The notes beneath the pieces were generated by a model that was given only the letters and a program-made list of their open reading frames with translations, did not search any database and had not been told where the DNA came from. Shown here piece after piece: positions 16,596 through 25,651 of a DNA stretch of 64,000 nucleotides. Source of the DNA: an uncultured Eubacteriales bacterium (lineage in GTDB: Bacteria; Bacillota; Clostridia; Christensenellales; CAG-138); contig CADACQ010000012.1 in assembly GCA_902786465.1 (NCBI GenBank), positions 1 to 64,000 on the forward strand, in the 5' to 3' direction. A program made the position numbers and the translations under genes. Position 1 is the first letter of the stretch; each line of letters opens with the position of its first letter.

Positions 16596-17975
16596 TCAAT
16601 TCAATTTGCTATCCAGCTCCTCCAGCGCAGACGTCAGGGCCTCCTCGAAGGTGGGATGGGGGCGCATGGCCTTGAGAAGGTCGGCGGGGGTAAGGCCGCC
16701 CGCGATGGCTTCGGAGAGCTGGGAGATCATGTCGGAGGCGTTGGTGCACATGAGCTGGGCCCCCAGGAGCTTGCGGGTCTCGGCGTGGGCCACCAACTTC
16801 ATGAAGCCCCTGTCGCCGTTCAGAATCACGGTGCGGCCGTTCGCCGACATCAGCGCCTTGGCGGTCTTCACAGGGATTTCCCGAGCCTTGGCGTCGGCCT
16901 CGGTGAGGCCCACCGCGGCGATCTCGGGCCGCACGTAGACGCAGCCGGGGACCAGGGAGAGGTCCATCTCGTTCCCCTTGCCCGCGATCTCGTCCACGGC
17001 GTAGATGCCCTGAGCTGTGGCCACGTGGGCGAGCTGCACCGGGGAGGACACGTCGCCGATGGCGTAGACCCCGGGGAGGCTGGTCTCGAACCGCTCGTTG
17101 ACCTTGATCCGCCGCCGGTCCATCTCCACGGTCACGCCCTCGCCGAAGAGGCCCGCCGTGTAGGGGCTGCGGCCGATGGCGCAGAGCACCTTCTCACCGG
17201 TGACGGATTGGAGTTTGCCCTTGGTCTCGAAGTTCACCTGCAGGCCGCCTTCGACGGCCTCCAAGTTCTTCACCATGGCCCCGGTGAACACCTGGACGCC
17301 CCGCTTCTTCATGATCATGGCGAGGTTCTGGCCCAGCTCCCGATCCATGTTGGGCAGCAGCCGATCGAGGCCCTCCACCACGGTCACGGCGATGCCCAGG
17401 TCGTTGTAGAAGGTGGCGAACTCCATGCCGATGACGCCGCCGCCGATGATGACCAGGGAGCTAAAGTCGCCGCCCTCGCCTGAGAGCAGCTCGTCGGAGG
17501 TCATGACGCCGGGAAGATCGAGGCCCGGGATAGGCGGCCGGGCGGGCACGGAGCCCGTGGCCAAGAGGATATTTTGGGCCGTGTAGACGCCCTCGTTCTC
17601 GCCGGCTACGGTAACCGTGTTGGGGGCAGTCAGGGTGCCGGTGCCCCGGATAAGGGTCACCTTGGCGGCCTTGAAGAGCCCTTCGATGCCGGAGCGGAGC
17701 TTCTCCACCACCTGCTGCTTGTAGGCGAACATGGCGGAAAGGTCGTAGGAAAGGTTGTCAGCGGTCACGCCCAAAGCGGGGCCGTTCTTCGTTTCCTCGT
17801 AGACGGTGGAGGCGTGGAGCAAAGCCTTGGTGGGGATGCAGCCCCGGTTGAGGCAGGTGCCGCCCACCTCCCGGCGCTCCACCACCGCGGTCTTGAGGCC
17901 CAGTTTGGCGGCGTGGAGGGCAGCCTCGTAGCCCCCGGGGCCCGCGCCGACGACGATGAGATCAAAATCGAACAT
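16596..17975 (-). CDS. lpdA: Dihydrolipoyl dehydrogenase (glycine cleavage L-protein)
   Basis: This FAD enzyme of 459 residues reoxidises the dihydrolipoyl arm of GcvH with NAD+. It shows the FAD dinucleotide fold VVGAGPGGYEAAL (8-20), the redox pair C41/C46 in GGTCLNRGCIPTK, a second nucleotide fold IIGGGVIGMEFATFYNDLG, FAD motif VYAIGDVSSP, and the C-terminal HPTFEEAL base region. All key residues are present and length is typical. Start is the ATG with AAAGGAG upstream. It is the last gene of the glycine cleavage operon, 25 bases after the isochorismatase-like gene, so it most likely serves glycine cleavage. Confidence 0.95.
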   Translation of the reverse strand: MFDFDLIVVGAGPGGYEAALHAAKLGLKTAVVERREVGGTCLNRGCIPTKALLHASTVYEETKNGPALGVTADNLSYDLSAMFAYKQQVVEKLRSGIEGLFKAAKVTLIRGTGTLTAPNTVTVAGENEGVYTAQNILLATGSVPARPPIPGLDLPGVMTSDELLSGEGGDFSSLVIIGGGVIGMEFATFYNDLGIAVTVVEGLDRLLPNMDRELGQNLAMIMKKRGVQVFTGAMVKNLEAVEGGLQVNFETKGKLQSVTGEKVLCAIGRSPYTAGLFGEGVTVEMDRRRIKVNERFETSLPGVYAIGDVSSPVQLAHVATAQGIYAVDEIAGKGNEMDLSLVPGCVYVRPEIAAVGLTEADAKAREIPVKTAKALMSANGRTVILNGDRGFMKLVAHAETRKLLGAQLMCTNASDMISQLSEAIAGGLTPADLLKAMRPHPTFEEALTSALEELDSKLN

Positions 17976-18000
17976 AGGGTCTTCTCCTTTGGTTCAAAGT

Positions 18001-18534
18001 TTAGGCATCCTTCTTTTGGATCAGCTCCAGGGCCTCGTCCATGGAAACGCAATCCGCGAACAGATCCGGCCACACCTCGTTCATGTAGTATTCGCAGGTG
18101 ATTTTTCCGGTCATATACGGATTGTCGAAGGTGGAGTTGGTCCCTTCGGGAAGGATCACGTCATAGCCTCGCTCGAAGGCGGATTTCACGGTGGCGTCGA
18201 TGCAGAAATTGGTCTGCAATCCCACGATCATCAGGGTATCGTCCTTCGCTTCTTCCAGATACGCGGCGAAGTCCCTGTTCCCGAAGCAGCTGTTTATCGT
18301 CTTGACGAACACCTTTTCGCCCTCCCGGGGCGCCACTTCGTCGGCGATCTCAAAGGCCTCGTCCCCCACGGAAAAGCCCGTGCCGGGGCCGGCGTCGTGC
18401 TGAACGTAGATCACCTCGACGGCATTCTCCCTGGCTGCCTCTATGATCTTAGTGATATTGCCGATAAGGCCGTACAGATCATACAGCTCATCATCCATGA
18501 GCGCTTTTTGCATATCGATCACGATCAGTTTCAT
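18001..18534 (-). CDS. Isochorismatase-like cysteine hydrolase
   Basis: The 177-residue protein has the catalytic triad of the isochorismatase/nicotinamidase superfamily: D7 (VIDMQ), K78 (VFVKTINS) and C111 (GLQTNFCIDAT). The isochorismatase loop order is conserved throughout. Substrates in this superfamily include isochorismate, nicotinamide and N-carbamoyl amines, and nothing here selects among them. It is inserted between lplA and lpdA, transcribed in the same direction with 24-25 base gaps, so it is controlled with glycine cleavage. A role in clearing a side product of glycine or folate metabolism is speculative. TAAAAGGAGT precedes the ATG. Confidence 0.85.
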   Translation of the reverse strand: MKLIVIDMQKALMDDELYDLYGLIGNITKIIEAARENAVEVIYVQHDAGPGTGFSVGDEAFEIADEVAPREGEKVFVKTINSCFGNRDFAAYLEEAKDDTLMIVGLQTNFCIDATVKSAFERGYDVILPEGTNSTFDNPYMTGKITCEYYMNEVWPDLFADCVSMDEALELIQKKDA

Positions 18535-18558
18535 AGGATACTCCTTTTACTGTTTAGC

Positions 18559-19542
18559 TCAAATCAGATCGGCGATCAGCCCCAACAGGTCCTCCCGCAC
18601 ATCCGCCTCCAGACCGGATCCCCGCAGCGCCGGTTCGATGGCTTCCTTTCGGAAGCTCCTGCCGGTCAGAGCGGCCTCCGCTTCCGCGGCCAGGCCGTGG
18701 TCCATGGCGTCGGTGTAGAGCCTGGCGGCGCGGATGACCCCTTCATCCACGTTTAGCTGCAGCTCTGCGCCGCCCCAGGGGAACCGGCCCTCAGTGCGGC
18801 AGGTGAAGGGCAGCTTTTGGCCGAAGCGCCAGGCCCAGCTGGCATAGGTCTCCCGCAGGTCGGCGACGCGGTCCCGATCCGCGTCCGTCAAGACCCGCGG
18901 CGCGCTTGGCAGACCGTACACCTGCTCAAATGCTCCCGTCAGCGCCCGTTTCAGCCCGTCGATGGTCAGCGTGGGGCACAGCTCGATCAGGTTCACCACC
19001 CGGGATCTCACTGAGGCGACGCCCTTCGCTTCCAGCTTGGCCTTGGCGGGCGTGAGATAGCGGGACAGCTTCTCCCCGTCCACGTCCACCAGCAGCGTCC
19101 CGTGGTGATAGGACCGGGGCCCGTTGTGATAGAAGGCGTTGCCGGAGAACTTGCGCCCGTCTGCGGTGAGATCGTTCCGCCCCGACAGTTCGGCGGGGAT
19201 GCCGAAGCTGCGGCAGGCCTCCAGCAGCACCCGCTGCTGTTTAGCAAGATCGTAATCCTCTGTGGGGACCAGGAAGGTGAAGTTCAGATTCCCCAGATCG
19301 TGGAACACAGCTCCGCCCCCGGAGAGCCGGCGGGCCAGGTGTCCTCCCTCGCTTTCGAGGAGGGACGAGCGGCACTCGGCCCAGGGGTTCTGGTTCCGGC
19401 CGATGACCACGGTGTTCTCATTCTGCCAGAGATAGAGAAGGCAGCACCCGCCTTTGACGGTCTCCAGCAGGTGCTGCTCCATAGCCAGGTTGAGAAAGGG
19501 GTCGAAGGACCCGCTTTCGTAGGTCGCCAGGGTGTCGATCAT
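18559..19542 (-). CDS. lplA: Lipoate--protein ligase
   Basis: LplA activates lipoate with ATP and attaches it to the lysine of GcvH or other lipoyl domains. The 327-residue protein has the large N-terminal domain with RRLSGGGAVFHDLGNLNF near 74-91, the catalytic lysine in GRKFSGNAFYH near 131-140, and the small C-terminal accessory domain from about 240, as in full-length LplA. The start overlaps the end of the gcvPB reading frame by four bases, so the two are translationally coupled. Its place in the glycine operon indicates GcvH as the main client. Confidence 0.93.
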   Translation of the reverse strand: MIDTLATYESGSFDPFLNLAMEQHLLETVKGGCCLLYLWQNENTVVIGRNQNPWAECRSSLLESEGGHLARRLSGGGAVFHDLGNLNFTFLVPTEDYDLAKQQRVLLEACRSFGIPAELSGRNDLTADGRKFSGNAFYHNGPRSYHHGTLLVDVDGEKLSRYLTPAKAKLEAKGVASVRSRVVNLIELCPTLTIDGLKRALTGAFEQVYGLPSAPRVLTDADRDRVADLRETYASWAWRFGQKLPFTCRTEGRFPWGGAELQLNVDEGVIRAARLYTDAMDHGLAAEAEAALTGRSFRKEAIEPALRGSGLEADVREDLLGLIADLI

Positions 19543-20935
19543 GCCTTGGTGTAGCGGACGATGGGATTCCGGGCCGCCTTCACCTCGTCGGGCCGGCCGA
19601 TCTGGGCGTTGTGGGGCGCGGCGTGCATGAACGCGGGGTCCTGATAGCCCAGCTCGTACAGGGCGCGGAACACCTCCGCCGCCCAATCCAGCGTCTCCTT
19701 GCTCTCCGTCTCCGTGGGCTCCAGCATGAGGGCCTCGTGGACGATGAGGGGGAAGTACATCGTGGGGGGATGCATGCGATGAGGGACTTGGCTACATCCA
19801 GGGCAGACACGCCCGTGGCCTTCTTGAATTCGGACAGATCCAGCACGAACTCGTGCATGCAGATCCGATCGAAGGCGGGGGTGAAGGTGCCCTTGATCCT
19901 CTGCATCAGGTAGTTGGCGTTGAGGACGGCGTTCTGGGCCGCCTCGGGCACGCCCTCCCGGCCCAGGGTCAAGAGGTAGGCGAGGGCCCTTACCACCACC
20001 AGGAAGTTGCCCCTGAAGCCCCGGACCTGGATATGGCCGGGTTCCTCCATGAGGGCGGAATGGGGCAGGAACGGGGCCAGGAACGATTTGCAGCCCACCG
20101 CGCCCGCGCCAGGACCGCCGCCGCCGTGGGGGGTGGCGAAGGTCTTGTGCAGGTTCAGGTGCACGCAGTCGAAGCCCATGTCCCCGGGCCGGACCACGCC
20201 CATGACCGCGTTCAGGTTGGCGCCGTCGTAGTAGCAGAGGCCGCCGGCCTCGTGAACGAGGCGGGTGATCTCCAGGATGTTCTCGTCGAAGATGCCCACG
20301 GTGTTGGGGTTGGTGAGCATGAGGCCCGCCGTGTCAGGGCCCAGGACCGCCTTCAGGGCGTCCAGGTCCACACAGCCGTCCGGCGCCGAGGGGATGTTCA
20401 CCACCTGGTAGCCGCACATGGCCGCCGTGGCCGGGTTGGTGCCGTGGGCGGAGTCGGGAACGATGATCTTGGTCCGGGCCTTGTCGTTCCGGGAGTCGTG
20501 GTACTGCTTGATGAGCAGCACGCCGGTGAACTCGCCGTGGGCGCCGGCAGCGGGCTGGAAGGTCATGTCCGCCATGCCGGTGATCTCGCAGAGGTACTTT
20601 TTGGCGGTCTCGATGACCTCGGCGCAGCCCTCCACCGCGGCCTTGGGGGCCAGGGGATGGACAGCGGCGAAGCCAGGCAGGGACGCCATCTCCTCGTCGA
20701 TGCGGGGATTGTACTTCATGGTGCAGGACCCAAGGGGATAGAACCCGCAGTTCACGCCGTGAACGTGCTGGTTGAGCTCGGTGTAGTGACGGCTCACGTC
20801 CACCTCGCTCATCTCGGGCAGCATAGGCGCAGCTTCCCGCTTCAGCTCTGCGGGCAGCTCCACCTTGGGCACGTCGCAGGCGGGCAAAATGGCGCAGCGG
20901 CGGCCGGGCACGCTCTTTTCAAAGATCAGCTTCAT
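19539..20935 (-). pseudogene. gcvPB: Glycine dehydrogenase (decarboxylating) subunit 2, frameshifted
   Basis: GcvPB with GcvPA forms the PLP-dependent P-protein that decarboxylates glycine. The first 386 or so residues are intact and include HGEFTGVLLIKQYH, the DSAHGTNPATAA stretch, the YYDGANLNA block and the PLP lysine in HLNLHKTFATPHGGGGPGAG. At 19776-19777 the frame breaks: after KSLI the sequence continues in another frame as MHPPTMYFPLIVHEALMLEPTE, the expected family C-terminus. Relative to the usual LIDYGMHPPTMYFP, seven bases are missing. The C-terminal 78 codons then run cleanly to the stop at 19539. As written, the product would end in an unrelated tail at 19580. The start is coupled to the gcvPA stop by ATGA. 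Confidence 0.88.
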
Positions 20936-22245
20936 GCGAGCACCCCCTTTACGATGGCTACAACCTCGTCGAGGGTCGCTTTCGATACCTTCTCTGTGGC
21001 GCACCAGAGGACGCCGCCCTCATAGGGCAAGCCCCCCAGGATGTTCCTCTCGTCCAGTGCTGCCAAGACTTCGTCGGCCTTGGGCATGTCCAGCAGGAAC
21101 TCGTGGAAGAAGGCCCCCTCGTAGCGGAGCTTCACGCCGGGGAGCATGCAGAGCTCCCGGCAGAGATAGTGAGCCTTGGCCATGGCGGATTCCGCCACTT
21201 CCTTCAAGCCCTCGGGCCCCATGGCGGCCAGGTAGACCCCGGCGGTCAAGGCGCAGAGCGCCTCGTTGGAGCAGATATTGCTGCCGGCCTTCTCCCGGCG
21301 GATGTGCTGCTCCCGAGCCTGGAGGGACAGGACGTAAGCCCGGTTCCCGGCGTCGTCCGTGGTCTCGCCCACGATGCGGCCGGGGAGCTTGCGCATATGC
21401 TTCGTCGTAGTGGCCATAAAGCCCAGGTAGGGGCCGCCGTAGCCAAGAGGCAGACCCAGGGGCTGGCCTTCGCCCACGGCGATGTCCGCACCCATATCCC
21501 GGGGGGTCTTCATGATCCCCAGGGCGATGGGATTCACGCCCAGGATGTAGAGGGCGCCCGCCTCGTGGACGGGGGCGGCCATGGCTTCGGCGTCCTCGAA
21601 GAGGCCGTAGAAGTTGGGCTGCTGCACGTAGACGGCGGAGACCTCGGGGGTCAGCATGGCCTTCAAAGCCTCCATGTCCGTCTTCCCGTCCTTCACGGGG
21701 ATCACCTTCACCTCGTCGTTGGTGCCGTAGCAATAGGTGCGGACGGTGTTGATCACGTCCGGATGGGCGGCGCCGGAGATCAGGGTCAAACGGCGCTTCC
21801 GGTCCCGGGCCATGGCGCACCCTTCCGCCGCGGCGGTGGCCCCGTCATAGACGGAGGCGTTGCTTACGTCCATGCCCGTGAGCTCGGAGATCTCGGTCTG
21901 ATACTCGAAGATGGATTGGAGCACGCCCTGGCTCATCTCGGCCTGGTAGGGCGTGTAGGCGGTCAGGAACTCCTCCTTGGCGGGGATGTACTTGACGATG
22001 CTGGGGATGTAGTGGTCGTAGGCCCCGGCGCCACGAAGAATGGCGTCGTAGACCCTGTTCTTGCGGGCCATGGCGTTGAGAGCCCGGCTCACCTCCAGCT
22101 CGCTCTGGCCTGCGGGCAGGTCCAGGGGCCTGTCGAGGTACATGCTCTCTGGCACGTCCTTATAGAGGTCCTTGAACTCCTTGAGCCCGATGGCTTGCAA
22201 CATCTCCTGCCGCTGTTCCTGGGTGGAAGGAACGTAGCTGCCCAT
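20932..22245 (-). CDS. gcvPA: Glycine dehydrogenase (decarboxylating) subunit 1
   Basis: GcvPA is the N-terminal half of the split P-protein and pairs with GcvPB to decarboxylate glycine onto lipoyl-GcvH. The 437-residue length is typical. Recognisable blocks are MGSYVPSTQEQRQEML, the AYDHYIPSIVKYIPAKEEFLTAYTPYQ stretch given here in pieces (AYDHYIPS and AYTPYQAEMSQG), YDGATAAAEG, YGGPYLGFMATT and GRIVGETTD. It starts three bases after the gcvH stop and overlaps gcvPB by four bases. No frame break is present, unlike its partner gene. Confidence 0.96.
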   Translation of the reverse strand: MGSYVPSTQEQRQEMLQAIGLKEFKDLYKDVPESMYLDRPLDLPAGQSELEVSRALNAMARKNRVYDAILRGAGAYDHYIPSIVKYIPAKEEFLTAYTPYQAEMSQGVLQSIFEYQTEISELTGMDVSNASVYDGATAAAEGCAMARDRKRRLTLISGAAHPDVINTVRTYCYGTNDEVKVIPVKDGKTDMEALKAMLTPEVSAVYVQQPNFYGLFEDAEAMAAPVHEAGALYILGVNPIALGIMKTPRDMGADIAVGEGQPLGLPLGYGGPYLGFMATTTKHMRKLPGRIVGETTDDAGNRAYVLSLQAREQHIRREKAGSNICSNEALCALTAGVYLAAMGPEGLKEVAESAMAKAHYLCRELCMLPGVKLRYEGAFFHEFLLDMPKADEVLAALDERNILGGLPYEGGVLWCATEKVSKATLDEVVAIVKGVLA

Positions 22246-22248
22246 CCC

Positions 22249-22626
22249 TTATGCCTCCGTGGCGCAGTGGGCTTCGTAGGCGGCGGCGTCCAGCAGCTCC
22301 TCGGTGTCGGTGACGTTGTCCACCTTGATGATCCAGGCGCCGTAGGGGTCGTTGTTCAGGTTTTCGGGGGCATCCAGGAGCTCCTCGTTGATCTCGCAGA
22401 CGGTGCCGGTCACGGGGCTCATGAGGTCGGACACGGCCTTCACGGACTCCACGTCGCCGAAGGCTTCGCCGGCGGTCACGTCGTCGCCCACCTGGGGCAG
22501 GTTCACGAACACCAGATCGCCCAGGGCGTCCTGAGCAAAGTCGGAGATGCCGATGACGGCCACGTCGCCGTCCATGCGGACCCACTCATGGGACTTGGAG
22601 TACTTGAGATCGGGATTGAAAGTCAT
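22249..22626 (-). CDS. gcvH: Glycine cleavage system H protein
   Basis: GcvH is the lipoyl carrier that shuttles the aminomethyl group between P-, T- and L-proteins. The 125-residue sequence has [27 protein letters not shown] split across residues 11-37 and the lipoylation lysine K63 in [12 protein letters not shown], with the usual C-terminal helix containing [16 protein letters not shown] precedes the ATG. It lies between the gcvT-glyA fusion and gcvPA. Confidence 0.97.
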   Translation of the reverse strand: MTFNPDLKYSKSHEWVRMDGDVAVIGISDFAQDALGDLVFVNLPQVGDDVTAGEAFGDVESVKAVSDLMSPVTGTVCEINEELLDAPENLNNDPYGAWIIKVDNVTDTEELLDAAAYEAHCATEA

Positions 22627-22651
22627 GATTGTATCCTCCTAAATAGATTTT

Positions 22652-25309
22652 TTATTTCTCGATGAGGGTGGAGAGCTTGCCCAGCGCCTTCTCGAACTCG
22701 GCGTCGGTGAAGCAGTACTGCATGGTGAGGTGCTCGCTGCGGAGGGCCATGACCTCCTGGCGGATGTCCTTGTTGCGGAGGATGCAGTCCGCCATGAGCT
22801 CGGCCAGCCGGTCGAACTCCGCGTCGCCGAAGCCGAAGCGGGTCATTTCGCTCATGCCCATGCGCAGGGCGCCGGAGGCGGTGAAGCCCTCCTCGTCGGG
22901 GGTGGCCTGGTAGTTGACGATGATGTTGTTCTTCTCCAGGCGCTCCGCGATCTCGGGGCCCTCGCCGTAGCCCACGCCCACGATGACCTGATGGGTCTCC
23001 GTGTAGTCTATGGCGGGGTCGCCCTTCACGTCCAGGCCCTGGGCCTTCAGAGCCTTGGCGAAGTGCTTGGCGTTGTGGATGATGGCCGCCTGGTAGGCGT
23101 CCTTATACTGGTTCATCTCGTAGGCCGCCATGAGGAAGCCCAGCTGGGTGCCCAAATGGTGGTTGGAGACGCTGCCGGGGAAGGCCCGGGTCTCGATGGT
23201 GTTCCAGAGGCCGTACTTCAAGTCCTCCTTGGTCCAGTTGGTGCCGATGACGCCGCGCTGAGGCCCGAAGAAGGTCTTGTGGGTGGAGCCGGTGACGATC
23301 TCCGCGCCCTCCTCGAAGGGCTTCTGGAAGTGGTCGCCGATGAGGCCCAGCACGTGGGCCATGTCGTACATGATGGTGGTGGGGATGCCCTGCTTGTCCA
23401 CGAACTTGCGGATGGCGGCCACAGGCTCCTTATGGAGGACCATGCTCTTGCCGAAGATGATGAGCTCGGGCTTATACTCGGCGATGACCTTCTTGGTCTC
23501 CTCCACGTCGATCTTGAAGATGTTGTCCTTGCAGACGGGGAAGTTCACCACGGCGCTGCGCTCGGTGACCGGGTCCACGGCGATGTAGTCGTGGAGGGCG
23601 CCCATGGGCTGGGCGGACAGGTGGCCGCCCTTGATGATGTGGTTGTTGAGGACGTACCCAAGGCGCTGGGGCGTGTGCTTCCGGTCCAGCCGGTTCTTCC
23701 AGTCCATGAGGGCGGAGAAGACCGCCATGTTGGACATCTGGCCGGAGACCACCCGGGTCTCCACCTCGGTGCAGCCGAAGTACCGGCGCATCTCCTGGAC
23801 AAGGAGCTGCTCCACCCTATCGATGAACTTGGTGCCCTGATAGTAGAACACGTCCGCGTCGTAGAAGGACTTGATCTTCTTATGCTCGGCGTACCGGAAG
23901 GAGGGGTCGCTGGCGGAGAGGAGCTGGACGGCCTTGCTGGGGGTGTTCTCGGAGGGGATCAGGTTGATGCAGCAGTTCTGCCGCCACTCGTGATTGGCGA
24001 TGGCTGCGTAGAGGAGGTCGATGGCCTTCTGGGTGTTGTCGCCGGTGGACTTGGCGTTCTCCTCCACCAGGAGCTTGTCGTACAGGATGGGCCGGGCGAA
24101 GGGGGGCGCGTCCACCCGCATATGGTAGGGAGGGATACCGGCTTTCAGCCGCTTGCCCCGGACGTCCACGGTGACTTCCTCGAAGTCCAGGATGTCGCTG
24201 TCGATGTAGGCCATGCCGATGGACCGCTTGGCGGTGGTATCGAGGATGGCGGTGAAGAGGCCCTCGCCCTCGGCCTGGTAGTAGGGGACCATGGTGCCGG
24301 AGGTGACGAAGCCCACCAGCTTCTCGCCCTTGTAGACGGGCATGCCGGCGCGGATGACGCCGCGATCGAGGAGGGTGATGGGCCGGATGCGGCGGGGCAG
24401 GGCATGAAGAGCCTCGGGGGCGAAGTCACGGTTCAGGATCCGCTTGTTGGCCGCGGCCTGCTCTTCCAGGGGCTTGCGGCCGATATAATCGCCCTTCTTC
24501 TCGGAGAAGGAGACGGCGAACCGGGCCAGGGACACGGCGAAGATGGGCATGGGCTTGCCCTCCGCGTCGAGACCCATCTCGTGGCCGTAGAGGGGCATGC
24601 CAGCTTCGAGGCGCAGGGTGTCGCGAGCGCCCAGGCCCGCGGGCTTGGCGCCCAGCTCCAACAGCCGATCCCACAGCCAGTGGGCGTCCGAACTCTTCAC
24701 GAACACCTCGTAGCCCAGAGGCTCGCCGGTGTAGCCGGTCTTGGCCACCCAGGCTTCGTGGCCCTCCAGAGGCAGCACGCCCAGAGCGTTCTTCATGGGC
24801 TCGGTGACGGCGGCGCCGCCGGAGAGGGTCATGAGCAGGTCACGGCTCTTGGGACCCTGGACGGCGATGGAGGCGTAGTCCGGGGTGATGTTGGTGATCT
24901 TCACGTCGAAGTTCTTGGCGATGGGCAGCAGGTGATCGAGGTCCTTGTCCGTGTTGGCGGCGTTGACCACCAGCAGGTACCAGTCCTCGAAGAACCGGTA
25001 CAGGTACGCGTCGTCCACGGCGCTGCCGTCCTCGGCCGGGATGATGCAGTACTGGGCCTTATCGAGGTCCAGGGCCAGCACGTTGCTGGTCAGTACGTGC
25101 TGCAGGAAGGCCACCGCGTCGGGGCCCTCCACCCGCAGCCGGCCCATGTGGCTCACGTCGAAGAGGCTGCAGCTGTGCCGGGTGAACAGGTGCTCGGCGA
25201 CGATGCCCTCGGGGTACTGGATGGGCATCTCCCAGCCGCCGAAGTCCACCATGGTGGCGCCCGCCTTCACGTGGGCGTCGTAGAGTTGGGTCCGTTTGAG
25301 CTCGCTCAT
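22652..25309 (-). CDS. gcvT-glyA: Fused aminomethyltransferase (GcvT) and serine hydroxymethyltransferase (GlyA)
   Basis: One 885-residue chain carries two one-carbon enzymes. Residues 1-380 are GcvT, which releases ammonia and forms methylene-THF: FGGWEMPIQYPEG, SCSLFDVSHMGRL, RDTLRLEAGMPLYGHE and a C-terminal barrel ending in PPFARP. Residues about 400-885 are an SHMT-type PLP enzyme with NLIPSENTPS, the ARVVSGQM-like VVSGQMSNMAVF, YDMAHVLGLI and the PLP lysine in GSTHKTFFGPQRG. The GlyA half is long (about 490 residues), like the chlamydial type rather than the usual 415. AGGAGGA lies just upstream of ATG 25309. The fusion would hand methylene-THF directly from glycine cleavage to serine synthesis. 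It is the first gene behind the glycine riboswitch. Confidence 0.92.
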   Translation of the reverse strand: MSELKRTQLYDAHVKAGATMVDFGGWEMPIQYPEGIVAEHLFTRHSCSLFDVSHMGRLRVEGPDAVAFLQHVLTSNVLALDLDKAQYCIIPAEDGSAVDDAYLYRFFEDWYLLVVNAANTDKDLDHLLPIAKNFDVKITNITPDYASIAVQGPKSRDLLMTLSGGAAVTEPMKNALGVLPLEGHEAWVAKTGYTGEPLGYEVFVKSSDAHWLWDRLLELGAKPAGLGARDTLRLEAGMPLYGHEMGLDAEGKPMPIFAVSLARFAVSFSEKKGDYIGRKPLEEQAAANKRILNRDFAPEALHALPRRIRPITLLDRGVIRAGMPVYKGEKLVGFVTSGTMVPYYQAEGEGLFTAILDTTAKRSIGMAYIDSDILDFEEVTVDVRGKRLKAGIPPYHMRVDAPPFARPILYDKLLVEENAKSTGDNTQKAIDLLYAAIANHEWRQNCCINLIPSENTPSKAVQLLSASDPSFRYAEHKKIKSFYDADVFYYQGTKFIDRVEQLLVQEMRRYFGCTEVETRVVSGQMSNMAVFSALMDWKNRLDRKHTPQRLGYVLNNHIIKGGHLSAQPMGALHDYIAVDPVTERSAVVNFPVCKDNIFKIDVEETKKVIAEYKPELIIFGKSMVLHKEPVAAIRKFVDKQGIPTTIMYDMAHVLGLIGDHFQKPFEEGAEIVTGSTHKTFFGPQRGVIGTNWTKEDLKYGLWNTIETRAFPGSVSNHHLGTQLGFLMAAYEMNQYKDAYQAAIIHNAKHFAKALKAQGLDVKGDPAIDYTETHQVIVGVGYGEGPEIAERLEKNNIIVNYQATPDEEGFTASGALRMGMSEMTRFGFGDAEFDRLAELMADCILRNKDIRQEVMALRSEHLTMQYCFTDAEFEKALGKLSTLIEK

Positions 25310-25366
25310 GAAATCCTCCTGTTGATTATTTGCGTATATTTCGTGCGCTCCTGCGCGGGGATACAA

Positions 25367-25405
25367 AAAGGCGCATAGCACTCCAAGGAGCACGCTGCGC
25401 CTCCG
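25367..25405 (-). terminator. Riboswitch-controlled intrinsic terminator
   Basis: On the minus strand GGCGCAG-CGTGCTCC pairs with GGAG-TGCTATGCGCC and is followed by TTTTTG. It begins immediately after the second glycine aptamer and lies about 60 bases before the gcvT-glyA start, which is the expected expression platform. Confidence 0.8.
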
Positions 25406-25566
25406 TTCTTTGCCTGAGAGATTCCCGGAGCTGGACCCCGGTTGCACCTTCGGCGTGAGGGAAGACCCCCACTTTCCGGAGCTTCGTCCCGGCCCGATCC
25501 TTTTGCCTGAGAGTTTTTGCGTGTCCCCTTCGGCGCTGCCGTGCGGCAGTCTCTCCCGGGCCGATC
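25400..25566 (-). promoter_or_regulatory. Tandem glycine riboswitch
   Basis: Two glycine aptamers lie in series on the minus strand. The first (about 25566-25496) has CGGGAGAGAC, the GCCGAAGGGG loop and CTCTCAGGCAAAAGGATCGGG. The second (about 25494-25400) has CCGAAGGTGCAACC and ATCTCTCAGGCAAAGAACGGAGG. These are the conserved family signatures. It precedes a terminator and the glycine cleavage operon, so glycine should turn transcription on. A short hairpin with GGCTTCGGAAG upstream may form the leader kink-turn. Confidence 0.96.
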
Positions 25567-25593
25567 TTCCGAAGCCTATTCGGTTTTTCCACT

Positions 25594-25627
25594 CCCAAAA
25601 GTATCACTTTTGGGGTGGGCTTGTCAA
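25594..25627 (-). promoter_or_regulatory. Promoter of the glycine operon with overlapping palindrome
   Basis: On the minus strand TTGACA (25627-25622) and ATACTT (25604-25599) are 17 bases apart. A perfect inverted repeat, CCCAAAAGT-atc-ACTTTTGGG (25594-25614), covers the -10 hexamer. That is where a repressor would bind, so the operon may have a protein switch in addition to the riboswitch. Confidence 0.65.
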
Positions 25628-25651
25628 TCTTTTTATATGGAAATCGAGGGG

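Noticed and set aside
22730-25378. 882-codon open frame antisense to gcvT-glyA
   Set aside because: His/Val/Gly-rich antisense composition typical of shadows; the fusion gene has all motifs.
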